Source: Natrinema sp. CBA1119 | Lineage (GTDB): Archaea > Halobacteriota > Halobacteria > Halobacteriales > Natrialbaceae | Assembly (NCBI RefSeq): GCF_002572525.1 | Contig: NZ_PDBS01000001.1 | Location: 3,348,001 to 3,412,000 of the forward strand | Direction: 5' to 3' | Length of the DNA: 64,000 nt | Part shown: in pieces, positions 53,641 to 63,014 of the stretch | How the letters are laid out: the number at the start of each line of letters is the position of its first letter | Numbering within the stretch: the stretch's first letter is position 1 | Notes under the pieces: generated by a model | Database searches by the model: none | What the model was told of the DNA's origin: nothing | Seen by the model: the letters and a program-made list of their open reading frames with translations, nothing else | Translations under genes and position numbers: made by a program

Positions 53641-53940
53641 CTAGCTGGAGTCGATGCGAATCTCGCCGTCACCGGTGACGGTCACCAGGCAATCGCTGTA
53701 CTCGAACGTTACCGAGCCGCCGGAACGGAGCCCGTCCGCACGGGGTTCGAACAGCCGCTCGAGCGCGTCGGCGTTGATCGAGTAATGGAGTGGTTCGAGT
53801 TCGGTCACGTCTTCATTCTTGAATGTTGCGACGGCGTCCGCGACGGCAACGCTGAGCGGTTCGTCGTCGAGTCTATCGTATTGCACGGAATAGTGATCCC
53901 CAATCGCGGTCGACGGTGATCGTGAACTCATCTCGGTCAT
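53641..53940 (-). CDS. HalOD1 output-domain protein
   Basis: A 99-residue protein whose second half matches the haloarchaeal HalOD1 domain (EPLHYSINADALERLFEP, GSVTFEYSDCLVTVTGDGEI). The N-terminal 25 residues are Ser-rich. HalOD1 is a proposed output domain in signalling. It lies just downstream of the multi-PAS regulator gene on the same strand, after a 110-bp gap, so it may belong to the same response. An ATG at 53931 is an alternative start. Confidence 0.85.
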   Translation of the reverse strand: MTEMSSRSPSTAIGDHYSVQYDRLDDEPLSVAVADAVATFKNEDVTELEPLHYSINADALERLFEPRADGLRSGGSVTFEYSDCLVTVTGDGEIRIDSS

Positions 53941-54050
53941 GGATTAGTACGTACCCCCAGTACGCAGGTGGGAAGTCGTCCCCTGATTCACGAGTCGTTG
54001 CAAAGAGCCTGATCGTTAACTGTGTAACGCCTCCGTCGATAGATGGTTAA

Positions 54051-57000
54051 TCAATTAACCTCCGAAGCGGCCGCCCCCTCGAACAGGGCCGCGAACAGCT
54101 TTCGTTCGGCGGATCGAACGTGCTTGTGAAAGGCGGGCGAGGAGATGTCCAGCGAGCCGGCGATCTCCTCACCGTTCGCACGGCGGGGCCACTCGAAGAA
54201 GCCGCCGTGATAGGCCGTCTGGACCACCTCTCGTTGGCGGTCGGTGAACGTCTCGAGAAGCGCGCTCCGCGCTGGCGCGCTGACCGTCGATCGATCGTCG
54301 GTCGCCCCCTCGCGTCGGGCCACCATCGACACCGAGGGCCCGCTTCGGCTGATACCGGACAACACGTCGCGAATTTCGACGGCGTCCGGCACGTCGACGA
54401 TCGCGCGGCCGCCCGACGCGTCGGCCACGAACTCACACAACCGTGCACCGTGGGTATCGGTGATCGAACCCAGGAAGGAATCGGTGACCCGGAGCTGGAG
54501 CAACGTCTCGTCCTCGTGGTCGGCGATCGTAGTGATCTCGCTGATCCCTTCGATAGCAGTGTATTCGGCAGCCGCGAGCGAGTCGTCAACCGGCTCCTCG
54601 ACGGCCGCGAACACGAACTGGGCGCCGTCGGCTCGCGCCGTCGCACCCTCGTACGTCACGGGTTCGCCGAGGAACTCGGCCAGCCGACACAGCGTCGCGT
54701 CCGCCGCAACCTCGAGTTCCACTTCGGTGTGACCGTCACCGAACAGCGCGTTCTTCCGTTTGACGGCGTCGATCGCGTACGCGATCGTCTCGCCGAGTTC
54801 CGCGAGCGTCGACCGCAGCGTCTCGTCGAACGCGCCCCGTTGCTCCCCGTAGATCGAGAGGACACCGTAGCAAAACCCGTCGTAGATCAGCGGGATCGCG
54901 TACGCGGACTGGAAGTTTCGCGAGAGCGCCTCACCCCGCCACTCGCCATCGTGAACCGACGCGGCGACGTTTTCGACGTGAACCGGGCTCCGCGTTCGAG
55001 CCGCCCGACCGGCCGGTTCGGCGGCCGAGTCGTCCACCGTCGTTATCGGTACCGCGTCGAGATACCCCCGTTCGAACCCAGCGTGGTATCGCGGCTCGAG
55101 GCTGTTCCCGCTCGGGTCGGGTTCGCCGAACCAGGCCAGCGAACACGACTCGAGTTCGGCCAGACACTCGGGGACCCCGCGTTCGATCTCACTCCGGGAG
55201 TCTGCCATCAAAAGGAGCTGTTCGACCTCTTGACGCACCTCGTTGGCCGCGTTGAGCCGCTCGAGGTGACGGTTCTGTTTCTTGAGTTCGCGTTCGCGTT
55301 CGCGGAGCCGGCGGCTCCGCCCGATCCGGTCGAGGGCGGCTTCCGCCGTCGTCGCGAACAGTTCGGCGAGTTCGACGGTCTCGTCAGTGTATGCGTCGGG
55401 TTCGGTCGACAGTGCGACGAGAACCCCGTGTTCGCCGAGCGGAACGGAGAGACCGCTTCGAACGTCCGGCGCCTCATCGCGGACGATCCGGGCCGCTCCG
55501 TCGTCGTGGACCGTCGGTTCGCCGGCGACGAACGCCTGCCACGGATCACCGGCGTCGGGCTGGAGCGGGTGTGGCGAACCGAACGTCGACTCGATGGCCG
55601 GCGAGTACGCCGCGGGCAGCAGTTCGTTCGTCTCCTCGTCGAAACGGTAGACGACGGTTTCGAGGTCGAGCACGTCGGTCGCGATGTCGACGATGTACTC
55701 GCACGCGTCCTCCTTCGAGTCGACCGTCAACAGGTGACTGGTCGCCTCGTGGAGCCCGTTGAGCGCCTCCTGATACTGGACCCGTTCGGTGATATCGTTA
55801 GCGACGCCGATGACGCGATCGACGGTACCGTCGTCCGCGATCGGTCGGAGGGATGTCTCGAAAATACGGTCTCCGATCCGTCTCCGCGTGTTGACTGCCA
55901 CCCCATCGAGTGCGTCCCTCACGTCGGCGCGAACCTCGGGATAGTCCTCGAGCAGGTCGAAGAACGATCGGCCGATGACCTCCTCGGATTCGAAGCCGAG
56001 GTTCGCGAGCCCCTGGCCTTCCGAGAGCGTGAAGGTCCCGTCGTCGTCGAGAACGAACAACACGACGGGAACGTTCTCGACCAGCGCCTGCAATCGCTCC
56101 GTCCGCTCGGAGAGATCCCGTTTGCGCTCGACGCGCTCGCTCACGTCCCGCCAGTAGACGGAGATTCCGGACGGGGATGGGTAAATCCGGGCCTCGATCC
56201 ACGCGTCGTAGGACCCCAGGTAGGCTTCGACCGTCCGCGACTCCTGTGTTTCCATCGCCTCGAGGGCGGCGGACTGGAACGGGGTCCCTTTCATTTTCGG
56301 GAAGACATCGAGGATACGTTGACCGACCAGATCGGATCGCTCCATCTCGAGCACCTCGAGCGCGCGATCGTTGACGTAGGTGAACCGCCAGTCCGCGTCG
56401 AGGGCGTAGAACGAGTCGGTGACGCGTTTGAACGACTCGCTCAACTCCCGTTCCATGCGGTGGAACTCCGTGATGTCACGAATCGACGCGATGATGCCGT
56501 CGACGGTGCCGTCCTCGAGTCGGTTCGTGAGAACGGCCTCGTGGACGTACCAGCGATCGTCCGCGTGTTTGCAGGTGTACTCGACGGTTCGCCTGGTCCC
56601 GAGTTCGCCCTCGCAAACCGTGTCGAACTCGTCTCGGACCCGCTGCGTATCGTCGGGGTGGGTGTAGTCGAGCATGTTCGTCCCGGACATTTCGTCCGCG
56701 GTGAACCCTCCGACGCGTTCGACCGCCGGACTCACGTCGGTGACCACTCCCTCCTCGTCGAGGACTATCAACAGATCCGACGACTGATCGAGCAACGTCC
56801 GATACAACTCTACTCGGTGGTCGGCCGATCGCTCCATCGCTGTGAACTCGACCGTCCGCCGGAGCCGATGGGTCAGCAACGGCGGTTCCTGGATGGTCGT
56901 CTTGGCGACGATTTCGGTCGCACCCTCGTCCCGGAGGCGGTCGATCGACTCGTTCGCGGCCGGATCGACCGCGTAAACGACCGGACACGAGCCGTCAACG

Positions 57001-57206
57001 GCCGCGAGGACGTCTCGGTCGTCGGTCAGGACGCAATCGACCGTCTCGAGCCGGTCGTCCGAGAGGTCGGACGCGTTCGGAACGGATTCCGCGAGTGCCA
57101 CCGCTTCGTCCGCGAGCCCCGCCGTCGCCGTCCGGATCCACTCGGACGAGCCGACGGAAAGGGCGCGGACCGGCGTCATCTCGGGCTCCTCGAGACTTCG
57201 AACCAT
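54051..57206 (-). CDS. Multi-PAS/GAF sensor with Bat-type HTH-10 domain
   Basis: A 1051-residue cytoplasmic regulator. Domains by eye: an N-terminal segment resembling a receiver without its residues (about 1-120), PAS at about 130-255, PAS at 260-375, PAS at 385-500, GAF at 510-650, GAF at 690-830, a Bat-like domain at 835-990, and a C-terminal HTH-10 (DRQREVVQTAYHGGFF ... SLDISSPAFHKHV) at 995-1045. Haloarchaeal proteins of this class control stress, light or redox genes. No transmembrane segment is visible. The ATG at 57177-57179 (MTPVRAL) is also plausible. Confidence 0.92.
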   Translation of the reverse strand: MVRSLEEPEMTPVRALSVGSSEWIRTATAGLADEAVALAESVPNASDLSDDRLETVDCVLTDDRDVLAAVDGSCPVVYAVDPAANESIDRLRDEGATEIVAKTTIQEPPLLTHRLRRTVEFTAMERSADHRVELYRTLLDQSSDLLIVLDEEGVVTDVSPAVERVGGFTADEMSGTNMLDYTHPDDTQRVRDEFDTVCEGELGTRRTVEYTCKHADDRWYVHEAVLTNRLEDGTVDGIIASIRDITEFHRMERELSESFKRVTDSFYALDADWRFTYVNDRALEVLEMERSDLVGQRILDVFPKMKGTPFQSAALEAMETQESRTVEAYLGSYDAWIEARIYPSPSGISVYWRDVSERVERKRDLSERTERLQALVENVPVVLFVLDDDGTFTLSEGQGLANLGFESEEVIGRSFFDLLEDYPEVRADVRDALDGVAVNTRRRIGDRIFETSLRPIADDGTVDRVIGVANDITERVQYQEALNGLHEATSHLLTVDSKEDACEYIVDIATDVLDLETVVYRFDEETNELLPAAYSPAIESTFGSPHPLQPDAGDPWQAFVAGEPTVHDDGAARIVRDEAPDVRSGLSVPLGEHGVLVALSTEPDAYTDETVELAELFATTAEAALDRIGRSRRLRERERELKKQNRHLERLNAANEVRQEVEQLLLMADSRSEIERGVPECLAELESCSLAWFGEPDPSGNSLEPRYHAGFERGYLDAVPITTVDDSAAEPAGRAARTRSPVHVENVAASVHDGEWRGEALSRNFQSAYAIPLIYDGFCYGVLSIYGEQRGAFDETLRSTLAELGETIAYAIDAVKRKNALFGDGHTEVELEVAADATLCRLAEFLGEPVTYEGATARADGAQFVFAAVEEPVDDSLAAAEYTAIEGISEITTIADHEDETLLQLRVTDSFLGSITDTHGARLCEFVADASGGRAIVDVPDAVEIRDVLSGISRSGPSVSMVARREGATDDRSTVSAPARSALLETFTDRQREVVQTAYHGGFFEWPRRANGEEIAGSLDISSPAFHKHVRSAERKLFAALFEGAAASEVN

Positions 57207-57266
57207 ACCCCTGCTGGGGGCGGGGAAGGGAAAAAGCTCGCGTCGGTTCAGGCGCCGAGCGGCGGC

Positions 57267-58319
57267 TCACTCGAAGACGAGCGGATCGTGCTCGACCAGG
57301 TAGCCGTCGTCGCGGTCCTCGATAGCGCGCGCCTCTCGGAGTCGAATACCCCGTTCCATATCAGTCATAACCGGCGTTTCGTAGTGGTCCGCCTCGTACT
57401 CGAACGCGTGACCGTCCTCGCGGCGACGCTCGACGAACGCCCGGTGACGCTCGAGACGCGTGCGGCCGACCGACCGCGACAGCGCCGGCACGTCGTCGAT
57501 CCGGTCGTCGAACACCTCGAGGAAAGCGTCCTCGAGTTCGAACCCGATCGAGTTTCGGCCGGCACACATCGCTGCGAGCGTGGTCGTGCCGGTGCCCCAG
57601 AAGGGGTCGAGCACGGTATCGCCGTAGGCGGAATACATACAGATCAGCCGGTAGGGAATCTCCAGCGGGTAAGCCGCCGACCGCTCTCGGAGTTCGTCGT
57701 CGGCCTCCTCGAGGGACTGCAACTCCCCCGTAACCTCGGTCCAGACGTCCGAGAACCAGCGGTTGCGCTCCTCCCAAAAGAACGCGGCCTCGTAGCGCCG
57801 GTCGGCTCCCGGCTCGAACGCGCGGCGCTGGTCTCCCTTTCGGAAAACCAGGATGTACTCGTGTTCCAGCGTCACGTAGGCGTTCGGCGGGATCATCCCG
57901 CTGCCCATGAATTTGGCCGCGCTGTTCGCCGGTTTGCGCCAGAGCACGTCCGGCAACGGATCGAATCCCCGTTTCTCGAACGCCGCGAGCACGCGAGCGT
58001 GGTTCGGATAGACCCGAAAGCTCCCGTCGACCGATCGGGTCGCATCGCCCACGTTGATGCAGGCGATCCCGCCGTCGACGAGTACCCGCTCGAGTTCGTC
58101 CCAGACGGCCTCGAGTTGGTCGTGCATCCCGTCAAAGGCGGCCTGACCGTCGCCGTCGTCCAGCGCGTCGCCAATCGCGGGATCGAGCCCGGTAAAGAGG
58201 TCGTCCCACATCTCGATCATCGGATACGGCGGCGACGTGACGACGAGTTCGACCGACTCGTCGGCCACGCGCGAGAGATCGCGAGAATCACCGGCGAAAA
58301 CGCGGTGGGTCGTCTCCAT
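57267..58319 (-). CDS. Orphan site-specific DNA methyltransferase (probable N4-cytosine, CTAG-type)
   Basis: A 350-residue protein. The catalytic motif IV is TSPPYPM (about residue 28) and motif I is DPFWGTGTTTLAA (about 245), so the order IV...I is the beta class, and SPPY favours N4-cytosine methylation. No restriction enzyme or specificity gene is adjacent. Haloarchaea commonly carry a solitary N4-cytosine CTAG methyltransferase, and CTAG is rare in this window, so this is a candidate for that enzyme. The target is an inference. Confidence 0.85.
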   Translation of the reverse strand: METTHRVFAGDSRDLSRVADESVELVVTSPPYPMIEMWDDLFTGLDPAIGDALDDGDGQAAFDGMHDQLEAVWDELERVLVDGGIACINVGDATRSVDGSFRVYPNHARVLAAFEKRGFDPLPDVLWRKPANSAAKFMGSGMIPPNAYVTLEHEYILVFRKGDQRRAFEPGADRRYEAAFFWEERNRWFSDVWTEVTGELQSLEEADDELRERSAAYPLEIPYRLICMYSAYGDTVLDPFWGTGTTTLAAMCAGRNSIGFELEDAFLEVFDDRIDDVPALSRSVGRTRLERHRAFVERRREDGHAFEYEADHYETPVMTDMERGIRLREARAIEDRDDGYLVEHDPLVFE

Positions 58320-58547
58320 TGACCGTATACTGTCTGCGTCGGTCCCTTAGCTCCTTCGTCAGGGCGACGACAGAGATTCGAAAAAATTCGTCCGAGCCAT
58401 CGGTCGGCTCGGCAGAGCACCGGCCGACTCGGAGGGACGTCGTTCGACTCGGAGAGACGCTGTTTGGATCGGAGAGGGGCGGTTCGAATCCACGAACTCG
58501 GTCGCGAATGGGGGTCGCGGCGCCTCGTTTGTTTCGCTTTCCTTGCC

Positions 58548-59081
58548 CTACTCCTCGCTTTCCTCGCCGGCCTCCTCGGCGTCGGCCTCTTCCATCTGCT
58601 CCGACTCGGTCTCCTCTTCCGCATCGCCGCTCGTCGCCGGCTCGAACTCCTCGATCGGCTCCCACTCCTCTTCTTCGCTCGAGGCGAGGCGACGACGGAG
58701 GAACGCGGCCCCGGCGAGTACGCCCACCGCGAGCAGGAGTCGCGGGAGTCGCGATGTCGAACTGGCGTCCGATTCCTCGTTCACCTCGGCCGTCGTCTCG
58801 TCGGTCGCTTCGGTCGACTCCATGACGTCCTCGATGATCTCAGGCTCCTCGAGGTCATCGATCGGTGATTCCTCGAGTTCCGGTGACTGACGACCCACGA
58901 GAAAGCCCACGGTCGCACCGAGGCCGAACAGGGCCCCCGCGAGCGGCAGCCGTCCGCCCGATCGCGATCCTTCAGACTCTTCGACAGCTTCGAGAATCGA
59001 TTCCCGCATCGGCGAGTCCATTCCTCTGTTGATTGCTTCCTTGACGATGAGCTCGGACAACGTTTTGTCTTGTTGTTCCAT
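58548..59081 (-). CDS. Acidic membrane protein, two helices
   Basis: A protein of 177 residues from the ATG at 59079-59081 (MEQQDKTL). Two hydrophobic segments are visible (LPLAGALFGLGATVGFLVG at about 47-65 and LPRLLLAVGVLAGAAFL at about 112-128). The rest is Glu-rich. Function is unknown. A perfect inverted repeat at 59150-59177 lies upstream of it. Confidence 0.75.
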   Translation of the reverse strand: MEQQDKTLSELIVKEAINRGMDSPMRESILEAVEESEGSRSGGRLPLAGALFGLGATVGFLVGRQSPELEESPIDDLEEPEIIEDVMESTEATDETTAEVNEESDASSTSRLPRLLLAVGVLAGAAFLRRRLASSEEEEWEPIEEFEPATSGDAEEETESEQMEEADAEEAGEESEE

Positions 59082-59149
59082 CTCGGGCATAATTCGCTTC
59101 GACCACACCACCGTACATAGTTCTGTTCACCGTTTCCGTCGTCGGACCC

Positions 59150-59177
59150 ACCGGTCCCGCTCGTTTCAGGGACCGGT
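59150..59177. other. Perfect 9-bp inverted repeat
   Basis: ACCGGTCCC and GGGACCGGT are separated by ten bases (GCTCGTTTCA). It lies about 70 bp upstream of the minus-strand membrane-protein ATG and 390 bp upstream of the next plus-strand gene. It could be an operator or RNA hairpin. Nothing else is seen in 59178-59478. Confidence 0.55.
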
Positions 59178-59478
59178 TTCGAAAGACAAACTGTTTAATT
59201 ACTTGTTTACCGGCGTGGCGATCGACTGCTCACCGACCATCGCGATCGGTCGCTGTCGATCCGTAATTCGCTCACGGTGGACTGAACTGGCCGGAGATCC
59301 GATATCTGCGGGATTTCGTCGGGGAAATCGGTTCCTACGTCCGCTTCCGGTTGGCCTCGAGTGCGTGTCGGTCGTGCGTACGCGGACGGCTGCCGAGTGG
59401 GCCTTCGATCGACGGGCGACGCGAGTCTCCGTCCACCAATCGGATCGCGTCGTCGAGCGATAAACTGACTGCTTCCCG

Positions 59479-59486
59479 TGCTATAA
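59479..59486 (+). promoter_or_regulatory. Possible TATA box of the membrane-protein gene
   Basis: GCTATAAG lies about 83 bp upstream of the ATG at 59569. This would give a leader of about 60 bases. Confidence 0.4.
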
Positions 59487-59568
59487 GGTACCATCGGCAC
59501 GATGAGGGCGAAGAGAGGTGTGGAACGCCTTCCATAACGAAAGGGATTCAGTCGAAACGGATCGGAGT

Positions 59569-60213
59569 ATGAGCGTTTTCCGCCAGCCCGAGGTTCTCGG
59601 TCGATCGACGCGGCGACGCGTGGTGGGCGTCACTGCGGCGCTCTCGGCCGCGGCCGTCGAAATGCTCGCGGTCGGGTGCTGGTTCGTCCTCGTCGTCGAC
59701 TCGCGAACCACGTCAACCGCACTCGCGGGGCTCGGGGTGCTCTTCTGCGGGTCGCTGCTCAGGGCGGGCGTCTTCGGCGCGACGGTCAGCGATATCGGCG
59801 ACCTCCTGCAACCGCGGCGACTCGGCGTGACGGTCCTGCTCACGACCGGGTGGCTCGTCTGGCTGCTCGTGGCCGAACTGATCGGTGCCGTCCCCGGCGT
59901 CGTCGTCGCGACCGTCATCCTCGCTGGGATCCTCACCGCGCAGTTCCTCCTCGAGCAACGCGTTTTCAGACGACACGCGTCCACGCGCGTGCCGTTCACG
60001 CCGGTGGTCCCGGGACTCCTGCTGGCCGTCGGGGCGTCGATGCTACTCGCGACCGGCTGGTTTACCGACTGGAGCCTCTCCTCGCCACCGGTTTCGCTCG
60101 GCGTCACGACGGTCGTTCTCGAGATCAAGGCGCTTCACATCGGCGTGCTCGTCTTCGGACTCTTCGCGTTTCTCGCCCACCAGTATCGATTCCAGCGGGT
60201 TCTCGACCCCTGA
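59569..60213 (+). CDS. Haloarchaeal membrane protein, about six helices
   Basis: Unrecognised protein of 214 residues from the ATG at 59569 (MSVFRQPE). About six hydrophobic helices are visible, ending with an acidic stretch-free cytoplasmic tail. No motif suggests a substrate. A longer frame starting at 59518 adds 17 unlikely residues. It stands alone, with the FMN reductase convergent to it. Confidence 0.72.
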   Translation: MSVFRQPEVLGRSTRRRVVGVTAALSAAAVEMLAVGCWFVLVVDSRTTSTALAGLGVLFCGSLLRAGVFGATVSDIGDLLQPRRLGVTVLLTTGWLVWLLVAELIGAVPGVVVATVILAGILTAQFLLEQRVFRRHASTRVPFTPVVPGLLLAVGASMLLATGWFTDWSLSSPPVSLGVTTVVLEIKALHIGVLVFGLFAFLAHQYRFQRVLDP

Positions 60214-60323
60214 GACGGTCTGTCGTGACTGTGTCCCGGCCACCGCATGGCGGGCCGCGGGTGCGCCGGAACTGACTGACGGGAGTCCGTGTGACGCGTG
60301 GGGCTCACGCGGAGACCGACCGC

Positions 60324-60917
60324 TCACTTCCCCTGTGCACCCACGTTTTGATCGCTCTCGAAGGAGTCGGGATCCGGCTCGATCGCCGCATACTGCACCG
60401 CCCGCCGACCCAGCGTCGTCACTCGCTTCTCGAGTTTCGGGTCGACGAACTCGCCGTCCTCGAGGGCGGCACTCGCGTTCGGAACCGCCGACTCGTGGGG
60501 GATCACCCACGCGTTCAGCGCCCGGCAGACCGACCGCATGTGCTCTAAGGCCGTCACGGGAAACGCGCCACCTGAGACGGCGAGGAGTCCGACGGTCTTG
60601 TCCGCGAACTCGTCGAACCCGCAGTAGTCGATCGCGGTCTTCAGCGGCGAGGCGTACGATCCGTGATACATCGGCGAGCCGAGGATAATCGTATCGGCGT
60701 CGCGAACCCGGGCCGCCAGCGCCTCGGCATCGCCTGCATCCTCGCGATCCCGGTCAGCGTCGAAGATCGGAAGGTCGTACTCCCGGAGATCGAGTAACTC
60801 GGTCGTCGCGCCGGCCCGTTCGGCGGCCGAGAGGGTGACCTCGAGTGCGGTCCGAGTGTGACTCTCCTCGCGGAGACTGCCACAGAGCGCTGCCACGTGG
60901 ATGTCGCTGTCGGTCAT
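60324..60917 (-). CDS. NAD(P)H-dependent FMN reductase (flavodoxin-like)
   Basis: A protein of 197 residues from the ATG at 60915-60917 (MTDSDIHVAALCGS). The FMN-binding CGSLREESHTR loop, ILGSPMYHGSYASPLK and VSGGAFPV match the NADPH-dependent FMN reductase family. It reduces quinones, azo compounds or FMN. An upstream start at 60974 adds 19 residues. It is convergent with the membrane-protein gene at 59569. Confidence 0.9.
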   Translation of the reverse strand: MTDSDIHVAALCGSLREESHTRTALEVTLSAAERAGATTELLDLREYDLPIFDADRDREDAGDAEALAARVRDADTIILGSPMYHGSYASPLKTAIDYCGFDEFADKTVGLLAVSGGAFPVTALEHMRSVCRALNAWVIPHESAVPNASAALEDGEFVDPKLEKRVTTLGRRAVQYAAIEPDPDSFESDQNVGAQGK

Positions 60918-61004
60918 GCCTCTCCGGACGACCGGAAGCGGGAAAAGCCGCCCGAATGTGGCTATTTCTGACACGACCCGTTCGGAATGACGCCCATCGT
61001 GTGA

Positions 61005-61096
61005 CGGCTATCGTAGCCACTGGACCGATGTATACGCTGATTGCATCGCTCTCATGCGATCAGGTGTGCAGTTCCTTTCAGTGGCCACGATAGCCG
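61005..61096. repeat. MITE-like hairpin repeat, family 2 copy B
   Basis: A 92-base element with terminal arms CGGCTATCGTAGCCACTG (left) and CAGTGGCCACGATAGCCG (right); these are perfect inverses except one base. An inner hairpin TGATTGCAT/ATGCGATCA closes the centre. Together it could fold as one long hairpin. It is related to the copy at 37416-37499. The remaining gap to 61342 has no gene that I can support. Confidence 0.8.
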
Positions 61097-61342
61097 ACGG
61101 AGAATCGGCCGTTGCAGAAATTCGGGACGGTATCGTGCAGTCGCGTCTCCTCGAGACGCTCGAGGATATCCTCCGTCGCGCTCGAGTGAACTCACCGGAG
61201 CGCTCGATACTGTGCTTTCGGTTCGATGCCGTATACTCGTACTCCATCGGGTGAAAGACAACGCCGATCCGCTCGCGGCTGGCAGCTTCGTTGTCACTCG
61301 TGCGTGGTGGAACGGACAGCCGCGAAAATGGGAACCCTCGAG

Positions 61343-61738
61343 TTAGGCGGTCGTCGCGGTCGTCTCCGATGTTTGAACGCTTCCGTACACACTAACGAGC
61401 GAGAGAATCGCGATGATCGCGCCACCGAGACTGTTGATTCCGACCACCAGTTCTCGCTCGGTTCCGAAAACGAACGGTGACGCGGCGATCCAGATTCCGA
61501 GCACCACGAGGACCGCGGCGAGGGCGATGCTCTGGGTTCGGCTTTCGCCGGTTCGGTACGCGTGTACCGAGGCGACAAGTGCGGTCAGCGCACCCACGAG
61601 GACGTTGTGGATCCCCATGTTGCCCGTGACCGTAAAGACGACCGTCGATGCCATGATGAACACACCGAGTACCGCCGTCAATCCGGCCGTTCGTTCGACC
61701 AGCACTGACGAGTCGTCCGCGGATCGCGTTTGACTCAT
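61343..61738 (-). CDS. SPW-repeat-like membrane protein
   Basis: A protein of 131 residues from the ATG at 61736-61738 (MSQTRSADD). Four hydrophobic helices are visible. WIAASPFVFGTE and the matching LLGVFIMASTVVF part resemble SPW-repeat proteins (two repeats of two helices). Function is unknown. An ATG at 61744 adds two residues. Confidence 0.75.
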   Translation of the reverse strand: MSQTRSADDSSVLVERTAGLTAVLGVFIMASTVVFTVTGNMGIHNVLVGALTALVASVHAYRTGESRTQSIALAAVLVVLGIWIAASPFVFGTERELVVGINSLGGAIIAILSLVSVYGSVQTSETTATTA

Positions 61739-61914
61739 ATACAATGCAACGTGAGCTTCGTATTTGAGAGCACCGACACTATACAGTAACTGATAAGTAA
61801 TCTAATCTGATGGGTAACGCCGTCGAACGAGCGGGGCATCGACAGTCAGTACGGATCCGGTTGGACAACAACCGTGGAATCGGTCTCTCCTCGTTCAGCT
61901 GATATTCCGTCGAC

Positions 61915-62874
61915 GTGTCGTTCCGCCGGAATCCGACGGCGATCGTCATCGGGGGCTCGCTCGCGTGGCTCGGAATCCTCGTCGTCTACGTGCTCGAGAC
62001 GCTGCTCCTGCCGTTTTCCGGGGACTACTTCGGATTGTTGCAGTGGACGCTCACGCACCCCCTCCGCGTCGCCATCGCGAGCGGGATTCCACTGCTCCCG
62101 GTCCTCTACTACTGGCCGGTCCGGGACGAAATCCGAGAGTTCCAGGCGGAACTCGGCAAAGCGGGCGCGCCGGCGTCCGAAACCCATCCCGAACTGGCGG
62201 CGGTGGCCCGTCGGCTCGCCCAGCAGGGAGACGTCCCGGAGCCGGCGGTCTACGTCGCCGATCGCCGACGGCCGGCGTCCTACGCCGTCGGCGGCCGCTC
62301 GAGCGGGACCGTCATCGTCACCACGGGGCTCGTCAATCGGCTCTCGGCGGCGGAGCGGGAAGCGGTGCTCGCACACGAGCTCAGCCACCTCGCGAACGGC
62401 GACAGTCGCATCATGAATCTCGTACTCGTTCCGATGCTGGTCGCCGAACACGTGGGGTCGGACGATCCGCCGTCTCGAAAACTACTGGTCTCCCAGCCGC
62501 TCGCCTATCTGGCCCGGCTCGTCCTGTGGGCGCTCCTGACGGTCGTCACAACGGGACAGCGACTGTGCTGTCAGTTCGGGATCGCCATCCTCTCGCGCGG
62601 TCGGGAGTTCGCGGCCGACAGGGGGGCCGCGGAACTGACGGGCGCGCTGTGCGACCTCGCCAGCGCGCTCGAGACGCTCTCGGACGACCGCTCACGACCC
62701 AGCGAGGACAAGCGCACCTGGGCGAAGTCGGCGAGCGCGCTGGATATTCTTCCGCGCGAGGGGGCGGCCGCATCGGCGGGCCCGTTTCGGACCCATCCGA
62801 GCACCGAGCAGCGGATCGAGCGCCTCGAGCAGTTGGTCGTCGAGCGGGTGAGGGGTGCCGCCAGCCGCGAGTAG
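61915..62874 (+). CDS. HtpX-like M48 family metalloprotease
   Basis: A 319-residue membrane protease with start GTG 61915. Two hydrophobic helices are at the N terminus and one or two more in the middle. The zinc motif is HELSH (HExxH) and the third ligand is in SRGREFAADRGAAELTG. It likely removes damaged membrane proteins. Length is typical for HtpX. It is not in an obvious operon. Confidence 0.9.
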   Translation: MSFRRNPTAIVIGGSLAWLGILVVYVLETLLLPFSGDYFGLLQWTLTHPLRVAIASGIPLLPVLYYWPVRDEIREFQAELGKAGAPASETHPELAAVARRLAQQGDVPEPAVYVADRRRPASYAVGGRSSGTVIVTTGLVNRLSAAEREAVLAHELSHLANGDSRIMNLVLVPMLVAEHVGSDDPPSRKLLVSQPLAYLARLVLWALLTVVTTGQRLCCQFGIAILSRGREFAADRGAAELTGALCDLASALETLSDDRSRPSEDKRTWAKSASALDILPREGAAASAGPFRTHPSTEQRIERLEQLVVERVRGAASRE

Positions 62875-62986
62875 CGGTTCCGCGTTCCCGCGGTCGGCGA
62901 CGGGCGGCTTACCCGCCGAACAAGGGATGCGGCGCTGAGGGACGCTGAAACGACTACTTGGCAGTAATAGGGCCAGAGAGTTGCAG

Positions 62987-62993
62987 TTTTATC
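62987..62993 (+). promoter_or_regulatory. Probable TATA box of the receiver gene
   Basis: TTTTATC lies 28 bases before the ATG at 63015, which predicts a leaderless transcript. Confidence 0.5.
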
Positions 62994-63014
62994 CTTGCGG
63001 TCGCATACCCATGT

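Noticed and set aside
54120-58322. 1400-residue plus-strand frame
   Set aside because: Runs antisense through the regulator and the methyltransferase genes and has no protein-like features.
61054-61254. 66-residue plus-strand frame overlapping the family 2 repeat
   Set aside because: It starts inside the hairpin element and shows no known motif; chance frame is more likely.
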